The notes under the pieces are model-generated. The model had not been told where the DNA came from. It did not search any database and saw nothing but the letters and a program-made list of their open reading frames with translations. From Streptomyces neyagawaensis (GTDB lineage: Bacteria; Actinomycetota; Actinomycetes; Streptomycetales; Streptomycetaceae), in assembly GCF_023516595.1 (NCBI RefSeq), contig NZ_JAMGBG010000005.1, positions 124,001 through 188,000 on the forward strand: DNA of 64,000 bases, read 5' to 3'. Of the stretch, positions 18,696 to 27,020 are shown in pieces (position 1 is the stretch's first letter; every line of letters starts with the position of its first letter). The position numbers and the translations under genes were made by a program.

Positions 18696-20576
18696 ATGCC
18701 CACCCGTCGTAGACGTGCCTCGCTCAGCGGCGAGCACGGACCGGTCCGCCCCGGAGCCCGCCGTCCGCGTGGTGCCGTCGCGCTGACCGCGCTGCTCGTG
18801 TCGTTCGCCACCGCCGTCGTCGTCCCCGGTGCCCCGGCGCGCGCGGCCGACACCTCGATCACCGTCGACTTCTCCACCGCCGGCGGTGCCCCCACCTACC
18901 GGGCCTCGGGGACCATCTACGGGATGACCGAGAATGGCTCGCTGCCCCAGGACCACTTCTACAAGGACATCAAGTGGAGGTTCATGCGGGCGGGAGGAGC
19001 CCAGCTGGACAAGCCGGGCGGCTGGGTGGCCGGTAAGTACGACCGCCGGTGGACCAGCACCCTGGCCCAGTACAAGCGGACCAAGGCGCTCGGCGGAACC
19101 TTCGTCATGCTGGTGCACGACTTGTGGGGCGCGGACGGGACCACCACGCCCACCTTCCCCGGTGACAACGGGGACTGGTCCGGCTTCGACGCCTTCTACG
19201 ACCGTCTCCTCGGGGATGTGAAGGCCGCGGGCATGACCGACATCGAGTGGGACATCTGGAACGAGCCCGACTGCCGCTCGTTCTGGGGCTCGGGCCAGGC
19301 CCAGTACCTGCAGATGTGGAAGCGCTCCTACCAGAAGATCCGGGCCGCCGTCCCCGGCGCCGTCGTCGTCGGGCCGAGCACCTGCAGCAAGCCCTCCGGG
19401 AGCAACACCTGGTGGAACACGTATCTCGACTACGTGAAGGCGAACGACGCCGAGCCGGACACCTACAGCTGGCACGATCTGCCCGGTGACCCGGTCGCCG
19501 ACAGCAACGCGGTGAAGTCCATGCTGTCGGCACGGTCGATGACGACGAGCCGTCCGTTCCAGGTCAACGAGTACGCCGGCACCAGCGAGCAGAACCCGGG
19601 CCGTGGCGGCTGGTACATCTCCCGCCTGGAGCGGGCCGGGGCCGACGGCCTGCGCGCCAACTGGGCGTCCGCGAACAATCTGCACGACTTCCAGGCGAAG
19701 CTGCTCACGAAGAACAGCACCGGCCAGTACCTGCCGCTGGGCGAGTGGTTCCTCTACCGGTACTACGGTTCGCAGACCGGGAACGTCGTGAAGGTCACGG
19801 CCGGCAGCAACACCGACGGGCTGGCGACCAAGGACAACGCCGCGCGGAACGCCAGGATTCTGCTGGGCAGCAACGGCAACACCGGCAACGTCACCGTGAA
19901 CCTCGACCGTCTCGACACCACCTCCGTGGTGGAGAACAGCCGGGTCCGCGCGATCGTCCAGCGCGTACCGAACAACGGCGGCGCCGCGGTGACCGGCCCG
20001 GAGACGGTCTCCGACCGGACCCTGACCGTCAGCGGCGACTCGGCCTCGGTGAGCGTGCCGTGGACGAACGCCTCCGACGGCTACACCGTCACCCTGCTCC
20101 CGCCGTCCGACACCACCGTCTCCACCGTGGCCGTCGCCCAGCACAGTGGCCAGTGCCTGGACGACACCAACCGCTCCACCGCCAACGGCACGCAGTACCA
20201 GCAGTTCCACTGCGAGGGCGGCTACCAGCAGATGCTGGACTTCAAGCCGGTCGCCGGGCGGGCGGACACCTACACCATCGTCAACGAGCACAGCGGCAAG
20301 TGCCTGGACGTCGCCAGTGCGTCCACCGCCGACGGCGCCGCGGTCATCCAGTACACCTGCAACGGCTCCACGAACCAGATGTTCACCCTCAAGCCCGTCA
20401 CCGCCCTCGGCAACGGCCAGGACTACCAGCTGGTCGCCGTCCACAGCGGCAAGTGCGTCGACGTCAGCCAGATCTCCACCGCGGCGGGCGCGAAGATCCA
20501 CCAGTGGCCGTGCGACCCGGCGAGCGCGCTGAGCACCAAGAAGAACCAGATCTGGCGCCTCCTCGGCAAGATCTGA
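18696..20576 (+). CDS. Secreted clan-A glycoside hydrolase with C-terminal ricin-type lectin domain
   Basis: A 626-residue protein from an ATG with AGGAG 7 bases upstream. It has an Arg-rich N-terminus and hydrophobic segment, with signal cleavage after ARA near residue 50. The catalytic region (about 52-480) has likely acid/base Glu190 in WDIWNEPDC and nucleophile Glu292 in FQVNEYAG, again a GH39-like arrangement. The last 130 residues hold a ricin-B beta-trefoil with repeated HSGKCLDV and HSGKCVDV units. It is the last gene of the LacI-linked run. Its catalytic motifs parallel those of the 897-residue hydrolase at 9493, but the two proteins are not close copies. Confidence 0.85.
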   Translation: MPTRRRRASLSGEHGPVRPGARRPRGAVALTALLVSFATAVVVPGAPARAADTSITVDFSTAGGAPTYRASGTIYGMTENGSLPQDHFYKDIKWRFMRAGGAQLDKPGGWVAGKYDRRWTSTLAQYKRTKALGGTFVMLVHDLWGADGTTTPTFPGDNGDWSGFDAFYDRLLGDVKAAGMTDIEWDIWNEPDCRSFWGSGQAQYLQMWKRSYQKIRAAVPGAVVVGPSTCSKPSGSNTWWNTYLDYVKANDAEPDTYSWHDLPGDPVADSNAVKSMLSARSMTTSRPFQVNEYAGTSEQNPGRGGWYISRLERAGADGLRANWASANNLHDFQAKLLTKNSTGQYLPLGEWFLYRYYGSQTGNVVKVTAGSNTDGLATKDNAARNARILLGSNGNTGNVTVNLDRLDTTSVVENSRVRAIVQRVPNNGGAAVTGPETVSDRTLTVSGDSASVSVPWTNASDGYTVTLLPPSDTTVSTVAVAQHSGQCLDDTNRSTANGTQYQQFHCEGGYQQMLDFKPVAGRADTYTIVNEHSGKCLDVASASTADGAAVIQYTCNGSTNQMFTLKPVTALGNGQDYQLVAVHSGKCVDVSQISTAAGAKIHQWPCDPASALSTKKNQIWRLLGKI

Positions 20577-20586
20577 CGCACTCGGG

Positions 20587-20611
20587 GGGCCGCGGACGGC
20601 AACCGCGGCCC
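20587..20611. terminator. Bidirectional hairpin terminator
   Basis: GGGCCGCGG and CCGCGGCCC form a perfect 9-bp stem around a 7-base loop. It lies 10 bp after the lectin-hydrolase stop and 16 bp from the stop of the convergent small gene at 20627. Confidence 0.75.
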
Positions 20612-20626
20612 TCTTCCGGAGCAGAC

Positions 20627-20944
20627 CTACTGGAGGCGTTGAGCGGCGCGTGCGAGATTGCGTCGGTAGAGGGCTACGGCCTGCTCCGCCGGGAGGTTCG
20701 GGACGGTGACCGTCTCGCCGGTCTCCTTGGAGACCACGACCTTGGCGCCGCCCGGCGGAGCGGGCAGCGGACGGCCGGAGGGATCGGTGCGGGGCGGAAG
20801 GACCGCGTACACCAGATAGCCGACGTCGAACTCGTGGACGTGCAACTCGGCGGGGGAGCCGTCGGCCGACCGCGGCCGGGCGTACCGGGCCCGGACCAGC
20901 GCGACGGCCTGCTCCGGGGTGAGGGGCGGCGTACCGGAAGCCAT
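20627..20944 (-). CDS. Small YrhB-like protein, function unknown
   Basis: A 105-residue soluble protein from the ATG at 20944 with AGGACG upstream. It begins with LTPEQAVALVRARYAR, has a short beta-rich middle (YLVYAVLPP) and ends with SKETGETVTVPNLPAEQAVALYRRNLARA. That pattern resembles the YrhB/Imm35-like fold seen in small immunity-type proteins of Streptomyces. No toxin partner is visible nearby, so an immunity role is not claimed. Confidence 0.65.
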   Translation of the reverse strand: MASGTPPLTPEQAVALVRARYARPRSADGSPAELHVHEFDVGYLVYAVLPPRTDPSGRPLPAPPGGAKVVVSKETGETVTVPNLPAEQAVALYRRNLARAAQRLQ

Positions 20945-20997
20945 GGGTGTCGTCCTGCGTGTCCTGTCCGAGGGAGGGGGCGGCCGGCGGGCGGCGG

Positions 20998-21345
20998 TCA
21001 GAGCTGGGCGGGGGCGCCGCCGAAGCCGATCTCGTTGCCGTCCGGGTCGTGGTACGTGATCTTGCGGACGCCGTTGGCGTACGTCTCCCGGTTCGCGGGC
21101 TTCAGGCCCCGGTCCGTGATCCCCTCGACACGGGCGTCGAGGTCGTCGACGAACACGGTGTGCAGGGCGTGACCGCCGCGCCCCGGCCGGTGCTCGATGT
21201 ACACGTACCGGTGCTCCGCCAGCTCCCACACGGCCTCCGTGTCGTTCGGGATGAACGTCGGCGGCGAACCGAACAGGCGTTCGTACCAGCCGAGTGCCGC
21301 TTCGTAGTCGTTGACGAGGACGCCTGCGAACAGTTCGACGGACAT
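20998..21345 (-). CDS. VOC/glyoxalase-fold protein
   Basis: A 115-residue protein started at MSVELFAGVLVNDYEAALGW, the normal beginning of a VOC module. It has YERLFGSPP, a conserved Glu in WELAEHRYVYIEHRP and the C-terminal DPDGNEIGFGG strand with its metal-ligand Glu. VOC proteins include glyoxalases, dioxygenases and antibiotic-binding proteins, so the activity is open. It is divergent from the MarR gene, with a palindrome in the shared leader, and may be its target. Confidence 0.85.
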   Translation of the reverse strand: MSVELFAGVLVNDYEAALGWYERLFGSPPTFIPNDTEAVWELAEHRYVYIEHRPGRGGHALHTVFVDDLDARVEGITDRGLKPANRETYANGVRKITYHDPDGNEIGFGGAPAQL

Positions 21346-21414
21346 GACGCCATGGTAGGGCCGAGGCGCTCTCCGGGCGGGGGACGTGATCACCGCTCGC
21401 GTCGCCGCGCTCCG

Positions 21415-21420
21415 TACAAT
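21415..21420 (+). promoter_or_regulatory. Candidate -10 box for the marR gene
   Basis: TACAAT in an otherwise GC-rich 131-bp divergent spacer, 57 bp before the chosen marR start. No clear -35 hexamer is seen. Confidence 0.35.
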
Positions 21421-21433
21421 TTGGAGCCGAACG

Positions 21434-21451
21434 ACATCTGAGATCCGATGT
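21434..21451. promoter_or_regulatory. Candidate MarR operator
   Basis: ACATCTGAGATCCGATGT: arms ACATC and GATGT separated by 8 bases, with an inner ATCT-G-AGAT palindrome. It lies just downstream of the TACAAT box and upstream of the ribosome site, where bound protein would block the marR transcript. Confidence 0.45.
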
Positions 21452-21476
21452 GCCCATGGCGTCAAGGAGTGTGCCC

Positions 21477-22049
21477 GTGCCCGGCCAACGATCCATCACA
21501 CAAGCCGAGAAGCTGGCGGAGGCGAAGCTCGGGGGCATCCCCGTCCGCCACGAGCAGATGGCCGTCGTCGCCAACATCTACCGGGCCGCGTCGGCGGTGC
21601 GGCAGCACCTGGAGAACTCGGTGCTGCGCGGCGCCGACCTGACCTGGACGGCGTTCGTCGTGCTGTGGGTGGTCTGGATCTGGGGCGAGTCGGAGACCCG
21701 GCACGTCGCGGAGGAGGCGGGCATCTCCAAGGGGACGCTCACCGGGGTCTCCCGGACGCTGGAGAAGCGGGGGTTGCTGCGGCGGGCCGGGCACCCCACC
21801 GACGGCCGGCTGGTGCTGCTCAGCCTCACCGAGGAGGGCGAGGAACTGATGCGGCGCGTGTTCCCCGCGTTCAACGAGGAGGAGGCCTTCGTCGCCGCGC
21901 AGCTCGACGTCGACGAGTGCCGCAGCGTCGCCGACGGACTGCGGCGCGTCGTCCTCCAGGTCGAGGAGCACGGCGAGGAGCGCCGCCTCGCCCTCCTCGA
22001 CGGCGCGGCCCCGGCTCCCCGCCGCAGCGGCCGCCGGCCGCAGTCCTAG
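21477..22049 (+). CDS. MarR-family transcriptional regulator
   Basis: A 190-residue winged-helix protein. The GTG at 21477 was chosen because AAGGAG ends 7 bases upstream; in-frame starts at 21450 and 21456 lie before that site. The wHTH spans about residues 45-115, with AEEAGISKGTLTGVSRTLEKRG as recognition helix and GHPTDGRLVLLSLTEEG as wing. The dimerisation helices flank it and the C-terminal tail is basic. It probably controls itself and the divergent VOC gene. The ligand is unknown. Confidence 0.88.
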   Translation: MPGQRSITQAEKLAEAKLGGIPVRHEQMAVVANIYRAASAVRQHLENSVLRGADLTWTAFVVLWVVWIWGESETRHVAEEAGISKGTLTGVSRTLEKRGLLRRAGHPTDGRLVLLSLTEEGEELMRRVFPAFNEEEAFVAAQLDVDECRSVADGLRRVVLQVEEHGEERRLALLDGAAPAPRRSGRRPQS

Positions 22050-22249
22050 CGAGCCGCGCGCCCCTGGCGGAGCGAAGCCCTTGGCCTGCCCCGCCCTTTC
22101 TCCGGCCCCGCCTTGGCTCGGGCGCAGCCCTCGTGGCCCGTCTCTCGAACGGCAGGGCCCCGAACGGCAATGTTCCGCCGGACGGGCGGGCAGGCGTGAA
22201 CACTGGGATGCTGAGGACGGACAACCTGTCCACGACCTGACGAACGCAG

Positions 22250-24937
22250 GTGGTGAGCGCCGTGGCTGGGGTCGAGCACAACGCATCGGGGGGAGCCCCT
22301 GAGCGGGCCGACCCCAAGGGCGACCCGTTCCTGCGGACCCGGTTCGCCGTACCCGTACGCCCGACCACGTTCCTGCGCCGGGACCGGCTGGTCGCACGCC
22401 TGGACGAAGCCGGGCGGACGCCGCTGACGCTCGTGGAGGGCGCCGCCGGCGCGGGCAAGACGCTGCTGGCCGCCGACTGGGCGGCCGGGCGGGACGGCCC
22501 CGTGGCCTGGCTCACCGCCGACACCGTCGGCCAGGTCGGCGGCATGTTCTGGGCGTACCTCCTGGAGGCCCTCCGCCTCTGCGGCGCGGGCCTGCCGGAG
22601 GTCGACCCGCCCACGGACGCCCGCCGAGTCGACCCCGCGACCCTGACCCGGCTCGCCACCGCGCTGAGCGCGCGCGAACGGCCCGTGACGGTGGTCCTCG
22701 ACGAGTTCGACCGGGTCACCGCCCCCGAGGTGCCGGACCAGCTCGACTTCGTCCTGCACCACGCGGGCGCGGGGCTGCGCCTGGTCCTCGTCACCCGCAC
22801 CGAACCGCTGCTGCCGCTGCACCGCTACCGGGTGGCGGGCGAGGTCACCGAGATCAGGGACGCCGAGCTGGCCTTCACCCCGGAGGAGGCCGCCATCCTG
22901 CTGAAGCTGCACGGACTGCGCCTCCCGCCGGCCGAGGCCGACGCGCTCGTGGAGCGGACCCGCGGCTGGGCGGCGGGGCTGCGGCTGTGCGCCCTCGCGG
23001 CACGCGAGAGCCCGCACCCGGAGACCTACCTCAAGGAGTTCGAGGCCGACCGCACCCCGATGGCCGACTACCTGCTGGCGGAGGTGCTCAAGCGGCAGAC
23101 CCCCGAGACACAGGACCTCCTGCTCCGGACCAGCGTCCTCGACCGCTTCTGCCCCGACCTGGCGAACGCGCTGACCGGCCGCCTCGACGCCGAGCCCATC
23201 CTGGCCGGGCTGCACCGCGCCAACGCGTTCGTGGAGCACCTCGGCCACACCTGGTACCGCCTCCACCCGCTGTTCGGCGAGATACTCCGCGCCCACCTCC
23301 ATGAGCGGGCGCCCGGTCTCGAACCCGAACTGCACCGCAGGGCCGCCGAGTGGCTGCGCGACTCCGGCTCCCTCACGGAGACCCTCGACCACGGCGCCGC
23401 GGCGGGCGTCTGGGACTTCACCGCCGGTGTCCTCGTCGACGACCTCGCCATCGGCCAGCTCTTCACCGGACTGCGCTCCGACGAACTGGCCGACCTGTTC
23501 TCCCGGATGAGCCCCGAGGCGACGAGCCCCGCCACCGACCTGGTCCGCGCGGCCCGCGAACTGGCCCGGCACGACGTCGACCGGGGCCTGGCCCACCTGC
23601 GGCACGCGGAGGAGAGCCTCGTGGCGCGGGGCCCCGCCGAGGACGCCACCGACCTCGCGGCCGCCTGGCTGAGCTGCGCCCTGCTGGAGGCCGTGGTGGC
23701 CCGGCAGACCGGATCGCCCGGCAAGGCGCTCCGGGCGGTGGCGGCGGCCGAGAGACTGAGCAACCGGATCCCCGCCGACCTGCTGGAGAAGCATCCGGAA
23801 CTCACCGCGCAGCTCGTGGCCCACCTGGGCTCGGCCCTGCTGTGGGCCGGCCGCTTCGAGGACGCCCGTACGGCCCTGTCCTCGGTGGCCGACGCCTCCG
23901 GCGGAGCGGCCACCGAACTCCTGCGCGCCGACTGCCTGGGCCGCCTGGCGCTGATCGACTGCCTGAACGGCTGGACCGGCCGGGCGGAGCGCACCGCGCG
24001 CGCGGCGACGGCCGTGGCGGAGCGGTGCGGACCGCCGCAGCCGTCCGGCTGCGGTGTCGGACGACTGGTCCTGGCCGCCGTGGCCGTCGACCACGACGAC
24101 CTCGCCTCCGCCGAGTCCCTCCTGGAGACCGTGGACAGCGCGGAGACCGTGCTGCGCGACCCGGTGCTGGACGCCGGTCAGGCCCTCACGACCGCGCGGC
24201 TGCTGCTGGCACGCGACCGGACCCGGGCGGCACTGCGAGCCGTACGGTCGCCCGTCCCCGCCGAGGTGGCCTCCCCCTGGGCGGAGGCGTGCACCACGCT
24301 GATCACCTCCGACGTCCACCTCGCCGAGGGCCGGCCCGAGGAGGCCGCCGAACTGCTCCGGTCACTGCCCGAGGACCAGCCCGCGTGCGCGGTGGGCGCC
24401 GCCCGCGCCCAGCTGGCGGCCGGCCGGCCCGACGTGGCGCTCGACCTGCTCGACCGGGCGCACCCGGAGGAGCGCGGCGGCCCCGCGGTGTCCGTCCGCG
24501 CCACCCTGGTCCGCGCGCAGGCCGCGTACCAGGCGGGCGACCCCGCCGCCACCCGCCGGCTCCTCGCCCGGGCCCTGCACCAGGCGCGCCGCGACGAACT
24601 GCGTCGGCCCTTCCAGGAGACGGGCCCCTGGATCCGGCCGTTCCTCGCCGCGCCGCCCCTGCGGGAACTGGCGGCGGGCTGGCTCCAGCCCGGCACCGCC
24701 CACCCGGACGCCACCCCCGCCACCGAGGACCCCGCGGTGATCGTGGAACAGCTGAGCGGACGCGAGCGGGACGTTCTGCGGCGGGCCGCCGAGATGATGT
24801 CGACGGAGGAGATCGCCGCCGACCTGTATGTGTCGGTGAACACCGTGAAGACCCATCTCAAGAGCGCCTACCGCAAGCTGGCCGTGAACCGCCGCAACGA
24901 CGCGGTGCGGCGCGCCCGCGAACTCCGGTTGCTCTGA
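22250..24937 (+). CDS. LuxR-family ATP-binding regulator (MalT/LAL type)
   Basis: A large regulator of about 895 residues. An N-terminal STAND-type NTPase carries Walker A GAAGAGKT near residues 64-71 and a Walker-B-like VVLDEFD near 152. A long helical, TPR-like middle follows. The C-terminal LuxR HTH (about 835-895) reads LSGRERDVLRRAAEMMSTEE then YVSVNTVKTHLKSAYRKL. MalT-like proteins oligomerise on binding ATP and an inducer to activate transcription. Several GTG starts are possible (22250, 22253, 22262). It stands alone; no target is evident next to it. Confidence 0.9.
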   Translation: MVSAVAGVEHNASGGAPERADPKGDPFLRTRFAVPVRPTTFLRRDRLVARLDEAGRTPLTLVEGAAGAGKTLLAADWAAGRDGPVAWLTADTVGQVGGMFWAYLLEALRLCGAGLPEVDPPTDARRVDPATLTRLATALSARERPVTVVLDEFDRVTAPEVPDQLDFVLHHAGAGLRLVLVTRTEPLLPLHRYRVAGEVTEIRDAELAFTPEEAAILLKLHGLRLPPAEADALVERTRGWAAGLRLCALAARESPHPETYLKEFEADRTPMADYLLAEVLKRQTPETQDLLLRTSVLDRFCPDLANALTGRLDAEPILAGLHRANAFVEHLGHTWYRLHPLFGEILRAHLHERAPGLEPELHRRAAEWLRDSGSLTETLDHGAAAGVWDFTAGVLVDDLAIGQLFTGLRSDELADLFSRMSPEATSPATDLVRAARELARHDVDRGLAHLRHAEESLVARGPAEDATDLAAAWLSCALLEAVVARQTGSPGKALRAVAAAERLSNRIPADLLEKHPELTAQLVAHLGSALLWAGRFEDARTALSSVADASGGAATELLRADCLGRLALIDCLNGWTGRAERTARAATAVAERCGPPQPSGCGVGRLVLAAVAVDHDDLASAESLLETVDSAETVLRDPVLDAGQALTTARLLLARDRTRAALRAVRSPVPAEVASPWAEACTTLITSDVHLAEGRPEEAAELLRSLPEDQPACAVGAARAQLAAGRPDVALDLLDRAHPEERGGPAVSVRATLVRAQAAYQAGDPAATRRLLARALHQARRDELRRPFQETGPWIRPFLAAPPLRELAAGWLQPGTAHPDATPATEDPAVIVEQLSGRERDVLRRAAEMMSTEEIAADLYVSVNTVKTHLKSAYRKLAVNRRNDAVRRARELRLL

Positions 24938-24965
24938 CGGTCCCGGTGCCCTCCGGGGTGCGCCC

Positions 24966-25115
24966 TCAGCCCAGGCGCCGGACCACTGCCTCGGCTACTC
25001 CTTGGGCGCTGCCGGGGTTCTGCTCTCGGGGGTCGAGAGGCACCGGGCCGCCGGCGGTGCCGGCGACGGTGATCTCGTACCCGGCCGCGCCGTACCCCGC
25101 TTCACGGGGTGACAT
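24966..25115 (-). CDS. Possible 49-residue protein overlapping the dehydrogenase stop
   Basis: Read on the minus strand from an ATG at 25115, this frame overlaps the end of the alcohol dehydrogenase gene by 14 bases and gives a plausible peptide with GYEITVAGTAGG and a C-terminal GVAEAVVRRLG. Its first half has G/C-ending codons like its neighbours. It could be a real coupled small protein or the remains of a longer gene. I do not recognise it, and the evidence is only the frame, the overlap and codon use. Confidence 0.28.
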   Translation of the reverse strand: MSPREAGYGAAGYEITVAGTAGGPVPLDPREQNPGSAQGVAEAVVRRLG

Positions 25116-26124
25116 GGATCTTCGGTCCGGGTCCCGCGCCCGCCGGGCGTCGGCCGGCGAGGACGGGGCCGACCTCGTCGAGGCCCACGGTCGCGGCGAC
25201 GAGCGGTCCGGGGTCGACCGTCGCGTCGGCGTACGCGCGGATCGTGGCGTCGAGACCGGGGGACGCGGACAGGATGCCGACCGCCGTGACGTCCTTGAGG
25301 ACGAGGGCGCGGGTGTCGAGGTGACTGGGCTCCCCGGCCAGCCCGATGTACACGAGACGGCCGCCCGGCTCGACGAGTTCCAGGGCCCTCGCCGGCAGCG
25401 GGGCGGCGTTCGAGGCGTCCACGACCGCGTCGAAGGGCAGGTCGGGCACCGAGTCCTCCGTCCAGACGTGCTCGAAGCCCAGGCCGTGGGCGAAGGCGAG
25501 AGAGCCCTCGGTGGCTCCCATCAGATGGACCTCGGCACCGGCGGCACGCAGGAACATCGCGGTCAGCAGGCCGATCGTCCCCGGGCCGAGCACCAGGGCG
25601 CGGTCACCGGGGCTCGGCGCGGCGGCCCGCGCGGCGCGCAGGGCGTTGCCGCCCGGCTCGACGAGCGCGCCGAGGACGGCGTCGACGGAGTCGGGCAGGG
25701 CGTGCAGCGAGAAGACCGGAACGGCGAGCCGCTCCGCCAGCGCTCCGGCCCGCGCACCGCGGATGCCGACCTCCTGTCGCGCCTCGCACACATGCCGGCG
25801 CCCGCGCAGACAGCGGCGGCAGCCGCCGCAGCCGAGCATCGTGTCGCCCATGACGCGGCGGCCGATCCAGCCGGGGTCGACACCGTCCCCGACCTCCGTG
25901 ACACGTCCGCACCACTCATGGCCCGGCCGTACGGGGTAGGCGGCGTGCCCCTGATGGAGGTAGGCCATCTCGCCGGTGAAGAACTCCACGTCGGTGCCGC
26001 ACACGCCGACCCGTTCGACGTCGACCACGGCCTCGCCGGGGCCCGCCACGGGCGAGGGCACCTCCCGCACCTCGTACGCGCCGGGGCCGGTCAGCACGAA
26101 GGCACGCATGGGGCGTCGGCTCAC
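25102..26124 (-). CDS. Zinc-dependent medium-chain alcohol dehydrogenase
   Basis: A 340-residue MDR enzyme. It has the catalytic-zinc segment VGVCGTDVEF and GHEWCGRV, a structural-zinc loop with CGGCRRCLRGRRHVC and a Rossmann LGPGTIG motif near residue 180. The start is the GTG at 26124, which overlaps the previous gene's stop (GTGA); ATG at 26109 is the alternative. Coupling to a fumarylacetoacetate-hydrolase-family gene and an IclR regulator suggests oxidation of a sugar or 2-keto-3-deoxy sugar acid with NAD(P)+ (inference). The best-known enzymes at that step in diketo-acid pathways are SDRs, so an MDR here would be unusual. Confidence 0.9.
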   Translation of the reverse strand: MSRRPMRAFVLTGPGAYEVREVPSPVAGPGEAVVDVERVGVCGTDVEFFTGEMAYLHQGHAAYPVRPGHEWCGRVTEVGDGVDPGWIGRRVMGDTMLGCGGCRRCLRGRRHVCEARQEVGIRGARAGALAERLAVPVFSLHALPDSVDAVLGALVEPGGNALRAARAAAPSPGDRALVLGPGTIGLLTAMFLRAAGAEVHLMGATEGSLAFAHGLGFEHVWTEDSVPDLPFDAVVDASNAAPLPARALELVEPGGRLVYIGLAGEPSHLDTRALVLKDVTAVGILSASPGLDATIRAYADATVDPGPLVAATVGLDEVGPVLAGRRPAGAGPGPKIHVTP

Positions 26125-26981
26125 CGGGGCGCCACGACGCGCTGCCGCTGGGTGCCGAGGTGCCTGATGCCCAGTTCCATCACGTCACCGGGCCGGAGAT
26201 AGGTGGGCGGGGTCAGGCCCATGCCGACGCCGGGCGGGGTGCCGGTGTTGATGAGGTCGCCGGGTTCCAGGACGAGGAACTGACTGAGGTAGTGCACGAT
26301 GAAGTACGGGTCGAAGATCATCGTCTTGGTGCTGCCGGTCTGCCGCCGCACCCCGTTGACGTCCAGCCACATGTCGAGCGCGAGGACGTCGTCGATCTCG
26401 TCGGCGGTGGCGAGCCAGGGGCCCGCCGGGTTGAACGTCTCGGCGGACTTGCCCTTGGCCCACTGGCCGCCCCGCTCCAGCTGGAAGCCGCGCTCGCTGA
26501 CGTCGTTGACGACCACATAGCCGGCGATCGCGTCGCGGGCCTCCTCGACCGACTCCAGATAGGAGGTGCGGCGGCCGATGACGATGCCGAGCTCCACCTC
26601 CCAGTCCGTCCTCGTCGAGCCGCGCGGGATGCGCACGTCGTCGTTCGGGCCGATCAGGGTGTTGGGCGACTTGGTGAACAGGATCGGCTCGTCCGGCACC
26701 GGCATGCCGCTCTCGGCCGCGTGGTCACGGTAGTTGAGCCCGATGCACAGGATCTGGTGCGGGCGGGCGAACGGGGCGCCGACGCGCTCCCCGGCGAAAC
26801 GCGACACCCGGCCCGCGGCCACGCGTTCGGCCACCAGGGGGCGTACGCGGTCCAGGCCGCCGGAGCCGAAGAAACGCTCGTCGAAGTCCGTGGCGGTGTC
26901 GGAGAGGTCGACATACGTCTCGTCGTCGATACGGGCGACGGGCTTCTCGTCGCCGGGGGCGCCGATGCGCATGAGGTACAC
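26121..26981 (-). CDS. Fumarylacetoacetate hydrolase-family protein
   Basis: A 286-residue protein, the length of the FAH group that acts on 2,4-diketo-3-deoxy sugar acids, ureidoglycolate or acylpyruvates. It has GLNYRDHAAESG, the metal-binding DWEVELGIVIG, VVNDVSERGFQ and a C-terminal NTGTPPGVGMG. Metal-dependent C-C hydrolysis is the family reaction. It is coupled downstream to the dehydrogenase and preceded by an IclR regulator. With the IlvD dehydratase across the divergent promoter it fits a non-phosphorylating fuconate-, rhamnonate- or related sugar-acid route ending in pyruvate (inference). Confidence 0.9.
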   Translation of the reverse strand: MYLMRIGAPGDEKPVARIDDETYVDLSDTATDFDERFFGSGGLDRVRPLVAERVAAGRVSRFAGERVGAPFARPHQILCIGLNYRDHAAESGMPVPDEPILFTKSPNTLIGPNDDVRIPRGSTRTDWEVELGIVIGRRTSYLESVEEARDAIAGYVVVNDVSERGFQLERGGQWAKGKSAETFNPAGPWLATADEIDDVLALDMWLDVNGVRRQTGSTKTMIFDPYFIVHYLSQFLVLEPGDLINTGTPPGVGMGLTPPTYLRPGDVMELGIRHLGTQRQRVVAPR

Positions 26982-27020
26982 GGGGCTGTCTCCAGGGTGG
27001 GGCGGGGGAGCGGGGGCGGG

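Noticed and set aside
20627..20944. Toxin-immunity role for the small YrhB-like protein
   Set aside because: No toxin gene or secretion marker lies nearby; resemblance to immunity-type folds alone is too weak.
22046..24319. 757-codon minus-strand frame opposite the LuxR regulator
   Set aside because: Antisense to a recognised MalT/LAL regulator with intact NTPase and HTH motifs; the shadow protein is low complexity.
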